Origin: Thiobacillus sp.
GTDB taxonomy: Bacteria > Pseudomonadota > Gammaproteobacteria > Burkholderiales > Thiobacillaceae
Length of the DNA: 64,000 bases
NCBI GenBank assembly: GCA_016124745.1
Contig: WGNC01000008.1
Coordinates: 1-64,000, forward strand
Direction: 5' to 3'
The translations under genes and the position numbers were made by a program. A model generated the notes under the pieces. That model was not told the DNA's origin, ran no database searches, and saw only the letters and a list, made by a program, of their open reading frames with translations. Position 1 is the first letter of the stretch; each line of letters starts with the position of its first letter. This document shows positions 34,014 to 44,334 of the stretch, one piece after another.

Positions 34014-35333
34014 GTGACATCGGAGCAGCGGATACATGAAGTCGTGATCGTCGGCGGCGGTGCCGGTGGACTGGAACTTGCAACCCGTCTGGGGGACAAG
34101 CTGGGCAAGCGCAAGCGTGCAAATGTCACGCTGATCGACGCCTCGCCTTCGCATCTGTGGAAGCCCCTGCTGTACGAGGTGGCAGCAGGCAGCCTCGATT
34201 CCTATGCCGAGCGGCTGGAATACCTCGCGCAGGGGCACTGGCATCACTTCCGTTTCCGCCTCGGCCGCATGGACGGACTCGACCGCAGGAACCGGGAGGT
34301 TCGCGTAGCACCCACGCTCGACGAAAACGGCGTGGAGATCATCCCGCGCCGCAGTTTCCGCTACGACACGCTGATCATCGCGGTCGGCTCGGTCGGCAAC
34401 GACTTCGGCGTGCCCGGCGTGGCCGAGCACTGCATCATGCTCGACACCCCGGACGAGGCGCGCGAATTCCACCGCCGCCACATCAACGCCTGCCTGCGTG
34501 CCCACACCCAGGACAGCGAGGTCGCGCCTGGCCAGCTCACCGTCGGCATCGTCGGCGCTGGAGCCACGGGGGTGGAACTCGCAGCCGAACTGCACGACAC
34601 CACGCGCGAGTTGTCGTCATACGGGCTGGAAAATATCGATCCGGACAAGAGTCTGAAGCTGCTGATCGTCGAAGCGTCCGACCGCATCCTGCCGGGACTG
34701 CCGCCGCGCCTGTCGAACGCTGCCGCCGAACGGCTCGCCGAGCTCGGGGTGGAGGTGCACACCAACGAGCGCGTCGTGGAAGTGCGTCGCGACGGCATGC
34801 TGACCGCCGACGGCAGATTTATTCCCGCGAGCATGATGGTGTGGTCGGCCGGCATCAAGGCGCCGGACTTCCTGAAAGACCTGGACGGGCTGGAAACCAA
34901 CCGCATCAACCAGCTCGTCGTGCGCCCGACCTTGCAGACCACGCGCGACGACAACATATTTGCGCTGGGTGATTGCGCGGCCTGCCCGATGCCCGGCGGG
35001 CGCAACGTGCCGCCGCGCGCACAGGCCGCGCACCAGCAGGCATCGCTGATGGCCAAGGCGATCTGCCGGCGCTTTCGCGGCAAGCCGCTGCTCGAATATG
35101 TCTACCGCGACTATGGATCGCTGGTGGCGCTCGGGCGGTTTTCCACCGTCGGCAACCTGATGGGCGCACTGACCGGCGGCAGCGTCATGATCGAAGGCAC
35201 GATGGCGCGGCTGGTGTACTGGTCATTGCACAAGATGCACCAGGTGGCGCTGCATGGCTGGTTCAAGACCGCGCTGTCGACCTATGCCCACTTCATCAGC
35301 ACGCCGACGCGGGCAAGGATCAAGCTGCATTGA
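34014..35333 (+). CDS. NADH dehydrogenase type II-like FAD oxidoreductase
   Basis: 439 residues starting at GTG 34014, with AGGAG 7 nt upstream; the frame is open from 33951 but without a ribosome site. Two Rossmann motifs: VVIVGGGAGGLELA (FAD, near residue 10) and IVGAGATGVELAAEL (NAD(P)H, near residue 180). The FALGDCA motif and the quinone-side AQAAHQQA are typical of NDH-2. The C-terminal 60 residues form an amphipathic membrane-binding part. It would pass electrons from NADH to quinone without proton pumping. Confidence 0.85.
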   Translation: MTSEQRIHEVVIVGGGAGGLELATRLGDKLGKRKRANVTLIDASPSHLWKPLLYEVAAGSLDSYAERLEYLAQGHWHHFRFRLGRMDGLDRRNREVRVAPTLDENGVEIIPRRSFRYDTLIIAVGSVGNDFGVPGVAEHCIMLDTPDEAREFHRRHINACLRAHTQDSEVAPGQLTVGIVGAGATGVELAAELHDTTRELSSYGLENIDPDKSLKLLIVEASDRILPGLPPRLSNAAAERLAELGVEVHTNERVVEVRRDGMLTADGRFIPASMMVWSAGIKAPDFLKDLDGLETNRINQLVVRPTLQTTRDDNIFALGDCAACPMPGGRNVPPRAQAAHQQASLMAKAICRRFRGKPLLEYVYRDYGSLVALGRFSTVGNLMGALTGGSVMIEGTMARLVYWSLHKMHQVALHGWFKTALSTYAHFISTPTRARIKLH

Positions 35334-35356
35334 GCCGGGCTGCGCTCCACTGATCG

Positions 35357-35427
35357 TTCCACCCGCAAGGAGCAGGCCGTGGTTGTAAAGCCGATCAATC
35401 GGCAACAACCCCGCTCCACAGCCACGC
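35357..35427 (+). repeat. Hairpin repeat overlapping the ROK kinase 3' end
   Basis: TTCCACCCGCAAGGAGCAGG followed by a dyad, GGTTGT-AAAG-CCGAT pairing with ATCGG-CA-ACAACC, and then CGCTCCAC. The two 57-bp units at 46081-46194 have the same lead but a different stem sequence that still pairs. The right half encodes the last eight residues of the minus-strand kinase. Confidence 0.7.
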
Positions 35428-36399
35428 CGCGCCACGCACACCACTCGAATCGCCGTATTGTGGCGGCACAAGTTTCGTGACGACGCGGTCGGAAAACACG
35501 TAGCGTGGCCACAACCGCGGCACGGTGTCGTACAGCCGGACGATATTGGAAAGTCCGCCGCCGAGCACGATCACGTCCGGGTCGATCAGGTTGATCACGC
35601 CGGCGAGCGCGCGCGCGAGGCGTTCCTCGTAGCGTGCCAGGGAGGCACTGCAGGGGCCGTAGCCTGCCTGCGCCAGTTGCGCGATTTCGTGAGCGGGCAG
35701 ATCCTCGCCGCCGTAGCGCACATGGTCGGCCGCCAGCGCGGGGCCGGACAGCCAGGTTTCGATGCAGCTCTTTTTCCCGCAGTAGCAGGCCGGCGCGGCG
35801 TCGAGTTCGCGCCGGCTTGGCCACGGGTGCAGCAAGGCTTCGCCGGTGGCCGGGTGAAGGCCGGTGGACGCGCGGTCTGCCTGGGCATGAGCAAACTGGA
35901 AATAGGGCAGAGGCGAATGTCCCCACTCGCCGGCGATGGCGTTGGCGCCGCTGAGCACATGGCCGCGCACCACGACCCCGCCACCGACGCCGGTTCCAAG
36001 GATCACGCCGAACACGGTGTCTGCCCCGGCTGCGGCGCCGTCGGTCGCTTCGGACAGGGCAAGGCAGTTGGCATCGTTGGCGAGCCGAACCTCGCGATTC
36101 AGTGTGTGTTCGAGGTCTTCCTTCAGCGGCCGGCCATTGAGACAGGTCGAATTGCAGTTCTTCATCAATCCCGTCGCGGGCGATATGGCGCCGGGGGTGC
36201 CGATGCCGATGCTGCCGGTCTGCCCCAGTTCGGATTCGGCCTGGTGAACCAGCGCAGCGACCGCGGCCACCGTGGCGGGATAATCGTTCTGCGGGGTTGC
36301 AACGCGCCGGCGCAGAATTTCGTGGCCGCAGGCGTCGAGCGCGATCATCTCGATTTTGCTGCCGCCAAGGTCGATACCGAAACGTAGGGTGGGGGCCAC
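35395..36399 (-). CDS. ROK-family sugar kinase (NagK/fructokinase type)
   Basis: 334 residues from GTG 36399; TTG 36423 would add eight. The N-terminal ATP loop is [12 protein letters not shown]; the sugar site has GTPGAIS and [22 protein letters not shown] is the second phosphate loop; the ROK zinc motif is [15 protein letters not shown]. Substrate could be N-acetylglucosamine, fructose or glucose. Its final residues (SGVVAD) and stop are encoded by a dispersed hairpin repeat. It is divergent from yebC with only 41 bp between starts. Confidence 0.85.
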   Translation of the reverse strand: MAPTLRFGIDLGGSKIEMIALDACGHEILRRRVATPQNDYPATVAAVAALVHQAESELGQTGSIGIGTPGAISPATGLMKNCNSTCLNGRPLKEDLEHTLNREVRLANDANCLALSEATDGAAAGADTVFGVILGTGVGGGVVVRGHVLSGANAIAGEWGHSPLPYFQFAHAQADRASTGLHPATGEALLHPWPSRRELDAAPACYCGKKSCIETWLSGPALAADHVRYGGEDLPAHEIAQLAQAGYGPCSASLARYEERLARALAGVINLIDPDVIVLGGGLSNIVRLYDTVPRLWPRYVFSDRVVTKLVPPQYGDSSGVRGAAWLWSGVVAD

Positions 36400-36440
36400 G
36401 GTGTAAAATCTCCGACTATTCAATTTGCGTTGGAATCAAC

Positions 36441-37172
36441 ATGGCAGGACATTCGAAATGGGCCAACATCCAGCACCGCAAGGGTCGACAGGATGCCAAA
36501 CGCGGCAAGATCTTCACCAAGCTTATCAAGGAAATCACCGTGGCCGCCAAAATGGGCGGCGGCGATCCCGCGATGAACCCGCGTTTGCGGCTGGCGATCG
36601 AGAAGGGCAAGGCCGAGTCGATGCCGAAGGACAATATCGAAAACGCGATCAAGCGCGGCACGGGCCAGCTCGAAGGCATGAACTATGAGGAAGTCCGCTA
36701 CGAAGGCTACGGCATCGGCGGCGTGGCGGTAATGGTCGATTGCCTGACCGACAACAAGACGCGCACCGTCGCCGATGTGCGCCATGCCTTCACCAAGCAC
36801 GGCGGTAACATGGGTACCGACGGCTGCGTGGCATTCCAGTTCAAGCACTGCGGCCAGATCGTCCTGGAACCCGGTGCCAGCGAAGAAGCAGTGATGGAAG
36901 TCGCGCTCGATGCCGGTGCCGATGACATCATTCCGAACGAGGACGGTTCGATCGAAGTCCTGACTTCACCCGATCCCAAGGCTTTCGAGGCGGTGAAGGA
37001 GGCGCTGGAACAGGCCGGATTCAAGCCGGCGGTAGCCGAGATCACCATGCGCCCGGAAGCCGAGACCGAACTCACGGGCGACGATGCGGTGAAGATGCAG
37101 AAAATCCTCGATGCACTCGACTCGCTCGATGACGTGCAGGATGTCTACACCAACGCCGTGCTGCCGGAGTAG
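36441..37172 (+). CDS. yebC: YebC/PmpR-family translation/regulatory factor
   Basis: 243 residues with the invariant start [18 protein letters not shown]. Other conserved phrases are [38 protein letters not shown] and [12 protein letters not shown]. The family is known both as a transcriptional regulator and as a factor easing ribosome stalling. Here, as in many proteobacteria, it begins the ruv operon; ruvC starts 8 nt after its stop. Confidence 0.95.
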   Translation: MAGHSKWANIQHRKGRQDAKRGKIFTKLIKEITVAAKMGGGDPAMNPRLRLAIEKGKAESMPKDNIENAIKRGTGQLEGMNYEEVRYEGYGIGGVAVMVDCLTDNKTRTVADVRHAFTKHGGNMGTDGCVAFQFKHCGQIVLEPGASEEAVMEVALDAGADDIIPNEDGSIEVLTSPDPKAFEAVKEALEQAGFKPAVAEITMRPEAETELTGDDAVKMQKILDALDSLDDVQDVYTNAVLPE

Positions 37173-37180
37173 GCCTTCCT

Positions 37181-37696
37181 TTGCGCATCCTAGGGATTGA
37201 TCCGGGTCTGCGCCTCACCGGTTTTGGATTGGTCGAACAGACCGGGCAGAAACTGGCCTACGTGGCCAGCGGCGTGATCAAGAGCGGCGAGGGCAGCCTG
37301 CCGCAGCGGCTGGGTGTATTGTTCGCCGGATTGAACGAAGTCATCGCCACCTATCAGCCCGATACCTGCGCGGTGGAAATCGTTTTCGTCAACGTCAACC
37401 CGCAGTCGACGCTTCTGCTCGGGCAGGCTCGTGGTGCCGCCATCTGTTCGGCGGTGTCAAACGAACTTCTCGTCGCGGAATACACGGCGCTGCAAATCAA
37501 GCAGTCCGTTGTCGGTCATGGCAAGGCTGCCAAGGAACAGGTGCAGGAAATGGTCAAACGCTTGCTGAATTTGCCCGTCGCCCCCACTGCGGATGCCGCC
37601 GACGCACTCGCCTGCGCGATCACCCACGCGCATGGTAGCCGGCTGGGGGGACACTCTACCTCGGGTTATCGGGTCAAGGGCGGACGGCTGGTATGA
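37181..37696 (+). CDS. ruvC: Holliday junction resolvase RuvC
   Basis: 171 residues from TTG 37181. All four catalytic acids are at the E. coli positions: Asp7, Glu66, Asp138 and Asp141. It cleaves Holliday junctions bound by RuvAB. Its stop overlaps the start of a UbiA-type gene that separates it from ruvA. The C-terminal part ([12 protein letters not shown]) replaces the shorter tail seen in E. coli. Confidence 0.95.
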   Translation: MRILGIDPGLRLTGFGLVEQTGQKLAYVASGVIKSGEGSLPQRLGVLFAGLNEVIATYQPDTCAVEIVFVNVNPQSTLLLGQARGAAICSAVSNELLVAEYTALQIKQSVVGHGKAAKEQVQEMVKRLLNLPVAPTADAADALACAITHAHGSRLGGHSTSGYRVKGGRLV

Positions 37697-38652
37697 AGAC
37701 GGCCCGGACGCCGATCGAACCTTCGCGCGAGCGCCTCGCCAATCCGTTCGCCCGCTATCTGCTGGCCACGCGCCCGGCCTTTCTCACCATCACGCTGGCA
37801 GGTTGCCTGCTGGGTTTCGCCACGGCAGTTGACGGCGGCGCGGCGTTCGATTGGGTGCGTGCGCTGGTCACAATGGTGCTGGCGCTGCTCGCGCATGCCG
37901 GCATCAATGTGCTCAACGATTACTGTGATCACCGGAACGGCACCGACGCCCGCAACACGCAGCGCATCTATCCTTTTACCGGTGGCAGTCGCTTCATCCA
38001 GAATGGCGTGCTGACACCGCGCGAGGTCCTGGCTTTCGCCGCTGTGCTGTTCATCGCCACCATCGCCGGCGGCCTCTGGCTGCTCAGCGTGGCGGGAGCG
38101 GGCCTGTTCTGGATCGGCCTGGCGGGGTTGGTCATCGGCTGGGCCTACTCGGCGCCGCCGCTGCAACTGAACAGCCGGGGCGTTGGGGAGGTTTGCGTGG
38201 CGGCCGGATTCCTGCTCGTCGTCGTCGGCGCGGATTATGCGCAGCGCGGCGCTTTCACGTCCTTGCCCTGGCTGGCCGGGGTGCCGTATGCGCTGCTGGT
38301 TGTCAACATTCTTTACATCAACCAGTTTCCCGATCGCGAGGCCGATCGTGCCAGCGGCAAGCTGCATTGGGTGGCGCGGCTGCAACCGGATACCGCCGCC
38401 TGGGGCTATGGCCTGATTCTGCTGATGGCGGCCCTGGCACTGGCAGAAGGCATCCTGCTGGATCTGTTGCCGCTGGCGGCTTTGGGCGCGCTCGTCGCGT
38501 GGATTCCCGCATTGCAGGCATGGCGGCAATTGCGACTTTTTGCAGCCACGCCGGAACGGCTCGCACCAGCCATCAAGCAGACGCTGCTCGCCGCGCACGC
38601 GCTGCCCCTGCTGCTTGCGGCTGTGCTGCTGGTTTCCGGAGCTTTCCAATGA
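37693..38652 (+). CDS. UbiA/MenA-type prenyltransferase
   Basis: 319 residues with about eight helices. First Asp-rich motif [14 protein letters not shown] (near residue 72) and second [10 protein letters not shown] (near 212) are the Mg-pyrophosphate sites of UbiA enzymes. The pattern is closest to MenA-like 1,4-dihydroxy-2-naphthoate prenyltransferases, but no other men genes are visible. It overlaps ruvC by 4 nt at its start and ruvA by 4 nt at its end, an uncommon guest in a recombination operon. Confidence 0.8.
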   Translation: MKTARTPIEPSRERLANPFARYLLATRPAFLTITLAGCLLGFATAVDGGAAFDWVRALVTMVLALLAHAGINVLNDYCDHRNGTDARNTQRIYPFTGGSRFIQNGVLTPREVLAFAAVLFIATIAGGLWLLSVAGAGLFWIGLAGLVIGWAYSAPPLQLNSRGVGEVCVAAGFLLVVVGADYAQRGAFTSLPWLAGVPYALLVVNILYINQFPDREADRASGKLHWVARLQPDTAAWGYGLILLMAALALAEGILLDLLPLAALGALVAWIPALQAWRQLRLFAATPERLAPAIKQTLLAAHALPLLLAAVLLVSGAFQ

Positions 38653-39227
38653 TCGGTCGTATTTGCGGCATCCTCGCCACCAAGCAGCCGCCGCAGGTGC
38701 TGGTGGACGTCAATGGCGTCGGCTATGAAATCGACGTGCCGATGAGTACCTTCTACAACCTGCCCGCGCTGGGCGAGAAAATCTGCCTGCTGACACACCT
38801 GGCGATCCGCGAGGACGCGCACCTGCTGTACGGCTTTGGCAGCGAGGTCGAACGCACTGCGTTTCGCGAGTTGCTCAAGGTGTCGGGCATCGGCGCCAAG
38901 ACCGCCTTGTCGGTATTGTCGGGACTGTCGGTCAACGACCTGTCGATGGCGATCGCCGCGCAGGAAGTCGGTCGCATCGTCAAGGTTCCAGGCATCGGCA
39001 AGAAAACCGCCGAACGCCTGCTGCTCGAACTGAAGGGCAAGCCGGTATTCGCCGGCGCCATCGCCGCAGCGCCCGGGACCGAACATGTCTCGGACGACGT
39101 GCGGCAAGCCTTGCTCGCGCTGGGATACAACGAGCGGGAAGCCGGACTTGCGTTGCAGAAGCTGCCCGCCGACCTGCCCGTTTCCGAGGCAATCCGCCAG
39201 GCCTTGAAGCTGCTTTCAAAAGGTTAA
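38649..39227 (+). CDS. ruvA: Holliday junction DNA helicase subunit RuvA
   Basis: 192 residues starting MIGRICGIL. It has the OB-fold N-terminal domain, two helix-hairpin-helix motifs ([13 protein letters not shown] and [16 protein letters not shown]) and the RuvB-binding domain III at the C-terminus. Binds the four-way junction as a tetramer and loads RuvB, encoded 9 nt downstream. Confidence 0.95.
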   Translation: MIGRICGILATKQPPQVLVDVNGVGYEIDVPMSTFYNLPALGEKICLLTHLAIREDAHLLYGFGSEVERTAFRELLKVSGIGAKTALSVLSGLSVNDLSMAIAAQEVGRIVKVPGIGKKTAERLLLELKGKPVFAGAIAAAPGTEHVSDDVRQALLALGYNEREAGLALQKLPADLPVSEAIRQALKLLSKG

Positions 39228-39236
39228 GATGCGAGC

Positions 39237-40268
39237 ATGATCGAAACCGACCGCCTCATCGCCCCCGCCGCCGTCAGCCCGGTCGAGGAACAGATCGAGC
39301 GCGCGCTGCGGCCGCGCACACTGGCCGAATATGTCGGCCAGGCGAAGGCGCGCGAGCAGCTCGAAATCTTCATTCATGCTGCCCGCAAGCGCAGCGAAGC
39401 GCTCGACCATGTGCTGCTGTTCGGCCCCCCGGGACTGGGCAAGACGACGCTGGCGCACATCATCGCGCGCGAGATGGGCGTCAACCTGCGCCAGACCTCG
39501 GGACCGGTGCTGGAGCGCGCAGGCGACCTTGCCGCCTTGCTGACCAACCTGGAACCGCACGACGTGCTGTTCATCGACGAGATCCACCGGCTCTCACCCG
39601 TGGTCGAAGAAGTGCTCTACCCCGCGCTGGAGGACTTCCAGATCGACATCATGATCGGCGAAGGCCCTGCTGCGCGCTCGGTCAAGCTCGATCTGCCGCC
39701 GTTCACCCTGGTCGGCGCGACGACGCGCGCGGGCATGCTCACCAATCCGCTGCGCGACCGCTTCGGCATCGTCGCGCGGCTGGAGTTCTATTCGGCGGAA
39801 GAGCTTGGCTTCATCGTGCACCGCTCGGCCGGCCTGCTGCAGATGAATCTGGACGAGGCCGGCGCATTGGAAATCGCCCGCCGCTCGCGCGGCACCCCGC
39901 GCATTGCCAATCGTCTGTTGCGGCGGGTGCGCGATTACGCCGAGGTGAAGGCAGAGGGGCGAGCGACCGGCGAAGTGGCCGATGCCGCCCTGGTGATGCT
40001 CGACGTCGACCGCGCCGGGCTCGACGTCATGGACCGCAAGCTGTTGTCGGCGGTGGTTGAGAAATTCATGGGCGGCCCGGTCGGGCTGGACAACCTCGCT
40101 GCCGCCATCGGCGAAGAGCGCGACACCATCGAGGACGTGCTCGAACCCTTTCTGATTCAGCAGGGTTACCTGCAGCGGACGCCACGCGGGCGCATCGCCA
40201 CGCCGCTGGCGTATCGCCATCTCGGGTTCGCCCCGCCTGCCGGCGAGTCCGGCATGGACCTGTTCTGA
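39237..40268 (+). CDS. ruvB: Holliday junction branch migration ATPase RuvB
   Basis: 343 residues. AAA+ motor with Walker [13 protein letters not shown] near residue 63, Walker B FIDEIHRL near 115, sensor GATTRAGML and Arg finger in NPLRDRFG. C-terminal winged helix carries [17 protein letters not shown]. Last ruv gene; ybgC begins 2 nt after it stops, so the ruv and tol-pal operons may be read together. Confidence 0.96.
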   Translation: MIETDRLIAPAAVSPVEEQIERALRPRTLAEYVGQAKAREQLEIFIHAARKRSEALDHVLLFGPPGLGKTTLAHIIAREMGVNLRQTSGPVLERAGDLAALLTNLEPHDVLFIDEIHRLSPVVEEVLYPALEDFQIDIMIGEGPAARSVKLDLPPFTLVGATTRAGMLTNPLRDRFGIVARLEFYSAEELGFIVHRSAGLLQMNLDEAGALEIARRSRGTPRIANRLLRRVRDYAEVKAEGRATGEVADAALVMLDVDRAGLDVMDRKLLSAVVEKFMGGPVGLDNLAAAIGEERDTIEDVLEPFLIQQGYLQRTPRGRIATPLAYRHLGFAPPAGESGMDLF

Positions 40269-40270
40269 AC

Positions 40271-40678
40271 ATGGCTTTTCACTGGCCGGTTCGCGTGTAT
40301 TGGGAGGATACAGACGCCGGCGGCGTGGTGTATTACGCAACCTATCTCAAATTCATGGAGCGTGCGCGCTCGGAATGGCTGCGCGCGCATGGCTTCGAGC
40401 AGGATGCTGTGCGCGACGAGGCCGGGGTGGTGTTCGTGGTCCGGCGGGTGGAAGTCGATTACCTGTCGCCCGCACGATTCAACGAGCAGATCGACGTGTC
40501 GGTCGACCTGCACGAACTTGGGCGTGCCAGCCTTAGCGTTGAGCAGACGCTCACGCGCGGGGCAACCCGGTTGGTCTCGGCGCGGGTCACGCTTGCCTGT
40601 GTCGACGCAGCGCGATTCAAACCCGTTAAAATACCCCTGCCCATCCTCCAAGCGCTGACCAGAAAACGTGAATCCTGA
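40271..40678 (+). CDS. ybgC: Tol-Pal-associated acyl-CoA thioesterase YbgC
   Basis: 135-residue hot-dog fold thioesterase. The catalytic motif YWEDTDAGGVVYYATYL with its Asp near residue 15 is typical. YbgC acts on short acyl-CoAs and sits first in the tol-pal operon of many proteobacteria, as here. The tolQ GTG start overlaps its end by 11 nt. Confidence 0.92.
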   Translation: MAFHWPVRVYWEDTDAGGVVYYATYLKFMERARSEWLRAHGFEQDAVRDEAGVVFVVRRVEVDYLSPARFNEQIDVSVDLHELGRASLSVEQTLTRGATRLVSARVTLACVDAARFKPVKIPLPILQALTRKRES

Positions 40679-41360
40679 ACTCAATCAAGACCTTTCGCTG
40701 CTCCACCTCATCATCAACGCCTCGTTGCCAGTGCAGCTTGTGTTGGGGCTGCTGCTCATCGCGTCGATGATGTCGTGGTGGTACATCTTCCTCAAGATGT
40801 TTGCTCTCAAGCGTGCCATGCGGGTCACCAACAAATTCGAAAGCGAGTTCTGGGGCGGCGGCGACATCAATACCATGTACCAGCGGGTGGCGGCCGAACG
40901 CGAAAACGCGGGCGAAATGGAGCGCATCTTCGAGGCGGGTTTTCGCGAGTTCATGAAACTGAGGCGACAGGCAGGCCTATCGAGCAACCTCATCATCGAC
41001 GGTACGCGCCGCGCGATGCGTGCGACTTACCAGCGTGAGCTCGATGGCCTCGAATCGCATCTGGCCTTCCTGGCCACCGTCGGGTCGGTGTCACCCTATG
41101 TCGGACTGTTCGGCACGGTATGGGGGATCATGCTGGCGTTTCAGGGTCTGGCCACCGTGGCACAGGCCACACTCGCGCAAGTCGCTCCCGGCATCGCCGA
41201 GGCGCTGATCGCAACCGCCATGGGCCTGTTCGCTGCCATTCCCGCCGTGGTCGGCTACAACCGTTATACGCACGACATCGACCGTTTGGCCAACCGCATG
41301 GAAAGCTTCATGGAAGAGTTTTCGAACATCCTGCAGCGCCAGTCCATCAAACCGGTGTAA
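40668..41360 (+). CDS. tolQ: Tol-Pal proton-channel protein TolQ
   Basis: 230 residues from GTG 40668. Three helices: one near residues 15-38 and two in the C-terminal half, with GSVSPYVGLFGTVWGIMLAF and AEALIATAMGLFAAIPAVVGYN, the MotA/TolQ/ExbB signature. With TolR it forms the proton-driven stator that energises TolA during cell constriction. tolR starts 2 nt after its stop. Confidence 0.95.
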   Translation: MNPELNQDLSLLHLIINASLPVQLVLGLLLIASMMSWWYIFLKMFALKRAMRVTNKFESEFWGGGDINTMYQRVAAERENAGEMERIFEAGFREFMKLRRQAGLSSNLIIDGTRRAMRATYQRELDGLESHLAFLATVGSVSPYVGLFGTVWGIMLAFQGLATVAQATLAQVAPGIAEALIATAMGLFAAIPAVVGYNRYTHDIDRLANRMESFMEEFSNILQRQSIKPV

Positions 41361-41362
41361 AC

Positions 41363-41773
41363 GTGGCGCGTTCCCGCAAACAAATCGCCCAGATCAACGT
41401 CGTGCCGATGATCGACGTCATGCTGGTGCTGCTCGTCATATTCATGGTGACGGCTCCCTTCATCAATCCTGGTCAGGTCGATTTGCCGAGCGTCAGCAAG
41501 ACTGCGCAGACGCCTTCGCAGCCGCTGGAAATCATCATCAAGGAATCGGGTGAATATGTGCTGCGCAACCGAGCGGCCGGTGGTGAAGAGCAGCGGGTGT
41601 CGAAGTCGAAACTGGCCGCTGAAATCGCCGCGCTGCATCGTGCCTATCCGGACCAGCCTGTAGTCATCGCGGCGGACAAGAATGTCCGCTACGAAGAGGT
41701 GATGAACACCATGAGCTTGCTGCAGAACTCCCAGATTACCCGGATCGGATTGCTCGCTCGCCCGGCGCCATGA
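41363..41773 (+). CDS. tolR: Tol-Pal protein TolR
   Basis: 136 residues from GTG 41363. N-terminal helix with the essential Asp in VVPMIDVMLVLLVIFMVTAP, then a periplasmic ExbD/TolR domain. Its stop overlaps the tolA start (ATGA). Confidence 0.95.
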   Translation: MARSRKQIAQINVVPMIDVMLVLLVIFMVTAPFINPGQVDLPSVSKTAQTPSQPLEIIIKESGEYVLRNRAAGGEEQRVSKSKLAAEIAALHRAYPDQPVVIAADKNVRYEEVMNTMSLLQNSQITRIGLLARPAP

Positions 41774-42738
41774 GCCTGTCAGCCGACTCGCCCTTCATCT
41801 CGCGCCCCGCACCCAATATCGCGGCCGGCGCGCTGGCACTGGGTGTGCATGCACTGTTCGTGCTGCTGCTGGTGTTCGGCGTGTCATGGCAGACGCAGCA
41901 TCCGGCGCCGGTGATGGTGGATTTGTGGAGCGCATTTCCTCAAATCGCGTCTCCCGAACCGGTCAAACCGGCCGTGCCGCAACCCGAGCCGGTTCCCGAA
42001 CGTCCACCCGAGCCGAAACCCGTGAAGGTGCCGGAGCCGGTCAAGGAGGTTGTCAAAGCACCGGAACCGGTCAAAGCACCGGAACCGGTCAAAGCACCGG
42101 AACCGGCCAAGGTCGTGCCGGCACCCAAACCTCAACCCGTGGTCAAGGAGCCGCCGCCGGTGAAAGCCCCCGACATTGCGCTCGAGAAAAAGAAGGCGGA
42201 GGAAGAAAGCCTGAAACGGATGAGAGCGCTGCAGGCAGCCGAGGAGAGAGAACTGGAGGAAGCCGCGCGTGCCGAGGCCGAGACCATGAAAAAAGTGCGC
42301 GAGAAGCAGCTGGCCGATCAGAAAAAGCGTGAATTGCTGAGTCAGATGGCAGAAGAAGATTTGATGCAGCGCATGATGGAAGAGGAGGCCGCAAATGAAA
42401 TGCGGCAGATGAAGCAGTCCCAGGCAGCCGCCAGACGGCAGTCCGAGTTGGCCAGCACCATTGGACAATACCGCGACATGATCAGCGCCAAGGTACGCGG
42501 CAACACCCGGCTGCCCGACAGCCTCGAGGGCAATCCGGAAGTGCGCTGTCTGGTAAAACTGTTGCCGACCGGCGAGGTTCAGAGCGTGCGCGTGACGCAG
42601 TCGAGCGGAAACAAGGCCTATGATGAAGCCGTGGTGCGCGCCATCGAAAAATCCTCCCCGCTGCCATTGCCGAGCGAACGCGAGGCACGCGACGCTTTTG
42701 TACCGGAACTTTCCTTCATCCATCACCCCAAAGAGTGA
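41770..42738 (+). CDS. tolA: Tol-Pal envelope-spanning protein TolA
   Basis: 322 residues: an N-terminal helix (about 20-40), a Pro/Lys/Val/Glu-rich region (about 55-135) with perfect tandem repeats, a charged helical domain II (about 138-225, Glu/Lys/Arg/Ala rich) and a C-terminal TonB/TolA domain (RLPDSLEGNPEVRCLVKLLP). It connects TolQR to TolB and Pal across the periplasm. Domain II is shorter than in E. coli. Confidence 0.9.
   Translation: MSLSADSPFISRPAPNIAAGALALGVHALFVLLLVFGVSWQTQHPAPVMVDLWSAFPQIASPEPVKPAVPQPEPVPERPPEPKPVKVPEPVKEVVKAPEPVKAPEPVKAPEPAKVVPAPKPQPVVKEPPPVKAPDIALEKKKAEEESLKRMRALQAAEERELEEAARAEAETMKKVREKQLADQKKRELLSQMAEEDLMQRMMEEEAANEMRQMKQSQAAARRQSELASTIGQYRDMISAKVRGNTRLPDSLEGNPEVRCLVKLLPTGEVQSVRVTQSSGNKAYDEAVVRAIEKSSPLPLPSEREARDAFVPELSFIHHPKE
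42052..42105 (+). repeat. 18-bp perfect triple tandem repeat in tolA
   Basis: Three consecutive units of GTCAAAGCACCGGAACCG, the third differing only at the following base, encode three VKAPEP blocks in the proline-rich linker. Identical DNA, not just protein, points to recent slippage and likely length variation among strains. Confidence 0.9.
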
Positions 42739-42842
42739 GCCGGGTACGCGGCCGCGGATGACGCGGGGCGGTCGGCCCGGTGTTAGGGCTGTGCTAAACT
42801 TGCACGCCAAAGCATCATTCATTTACCGAGATTCCCGTCACC

Positions 42843-44117
42843 ATGTTTCGTGCTGTTGCGCTGCTTCCCTTGTACTGCCTCGCATTGCTGAGCGCGTCGT
42901 TTTCTGCGCGCGCCACGATGGAAATCCAGGTGTTCGGCGGTGCCGCCGACAAGATCGCGGTGGCATTGGTGCCGTTCCAGACTGCGCCGGGCCAGCCCAT
43001 GCCTGCACTGACCCAGATTGTCGGCGACGATCTCAATCGCAGCGGCCAGTTCAAGATGGTCGACGTCAGTGGCACCCAGCATCCAGTCGAGCCCGCCCAG
43101 GTCAACTATAACGTCTGGCGCGGCAAGGGCGCGGAGGCCATCGTTATCGGACAGGTCTTGGCGTTGCCCGGCGGACGCTTCGATGTGCGGTTCCGTTTGC
43201 TGGATGTGGTCAAGCAGACGCAACTGGCAGGCTTCAGTTACAACATTTCACCCGCTCAGTGGCGCGCTACCGCTCACCAGATCGCCGACATCGTGTATGA
43301 GAAACTGACCGGCACGCCGGGTGCGTTCAGCAGCCGCATTGCCTATGTGCAGAAGCAGGGCAAGCGCTATGAACTGAAAGTGGCTGATGCCGACGGACAG
43401 AATCCCAGAACGGTGGTGCGTTCCAGTGAGTCGGTGATATCACCGATGTTCTCGCCGGACGGCGACAGCTTGGTGTATGTCTCATTCGAGGACAAGAAGC
43501 CGGTGGTCTATGTGCAGTCGTTGCGGGACGGCAGCCGCCGCAAGGTTGCAGCATTCAAAGGTTCCAATTCAGCGCCGGCATGGGCGCCCGATGGCAAACG
43601 TCTCGCCGTGGTACTGACACGTGACGAGGCATCACAGATTTACCTGATCAACGCCGACGGCACGGGTCTCTCGCGTTTGACCCGAGGTGGCAACCTCGAT
43701 ACCGAGCCTGCGTTCTCGCCTGATGGGCAGACACTGTATTTCGCTTCTGACCGCGGCGGCAGTCCACAGATCTACCGCATGGCTGTCAGCGGTGGCGAAC
43801 CCAAGCGAGTGACCTTCAGCGGCAGTTACAACGTCTCCCCGACGATCAGCCCCGATGGCAAGTATCTGGCCTATATCGGCCGGGAAGACGGACGATTCCG
43901 CGTGGAACTGATGGAACTGGCTTCCGGACAAACCCGTGTGCTCACCGATACCGCGCGCGATGAGTCCCCCAGTTTTGCGCCAAATAGCCAATCTGTCTTG
44001 TACGCCACGGTGCAGGACGGGCGCGGCATTCTGGGGACGGTCAGCCTGGATGGGAGAACCCGTGCGCGCCTCTCCGAATCTGGAGTCGATGCGCGCGAAC
44101 CTTCCTGGGGGCCGTAA
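42843..44117 (+). CDS. tolB: Tol-Pal periplasmic beta-propeller TolB
   Basis: 424 residues with a Sec signal ending near ARA (residue ~22), an N-terminal alpha/beta domain (about 25-165) and a six-bladed C-terminal propeller with repeated [15 protein letters not shown] blades ([58 protein letters not shown]). Binds Pal and TolA. Lies 104 nt after tolA. Confidence 0.94.
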   Translation: MFRAVALLPLYCLALLSASFSARATMEIQVFGGAADKIAVALVPFQTAPGQPMPALTQIVGDDLNRSGQFKMVDVSGTQHPVEPAQVNYNVWRGKGAEAIVIGQVLALPGGRFDVRFRLLDVVKQTQLAGFSYNISPAQWRATAHQIADIVYEKLTGTPGAFSSRIAYVQKQGKRYELKVADADGQNPRTVVRSSESVISPMFSPDGDSLVYVSFEDKKPVVYVQSLRDGSRRKVAAFKGSNSAPAWAPDGKRLAVVLTRDEASQIYLINADGTGLSRLTRGGNLDTEPAFSPDGQTLYFASDRGGSPQIYRMAVSGGEPKRVTFSGSYNVSPTISPDGKYLAYIGREDGRFRVELMELASGQTRVLTDTARDESPSFAPNSQSVLYATVQDGRGILGTVSLDGRTRARLSESGVDAREPSWGP

Positions 44118-44334
44118 GGCGGTGTGCAGGATTCGCAATCACGCAAGTAGAATGCGGGAATGATCGCTGTTGTGGACTTCCGGCAGACTGCTTCGAGCAA
44201 AATCGCCGCCATTGGCTGCAGCGTGGGATGCCTCCGGGCTCTTGGGCGCCTTTGGCCATCGCTGACTGAAGCCTCAGTTGCCATTGCGACCAAGGTTTAA
44301 CCCTGTTTTTTGGGAATACTTAGAGGAGAGAACG

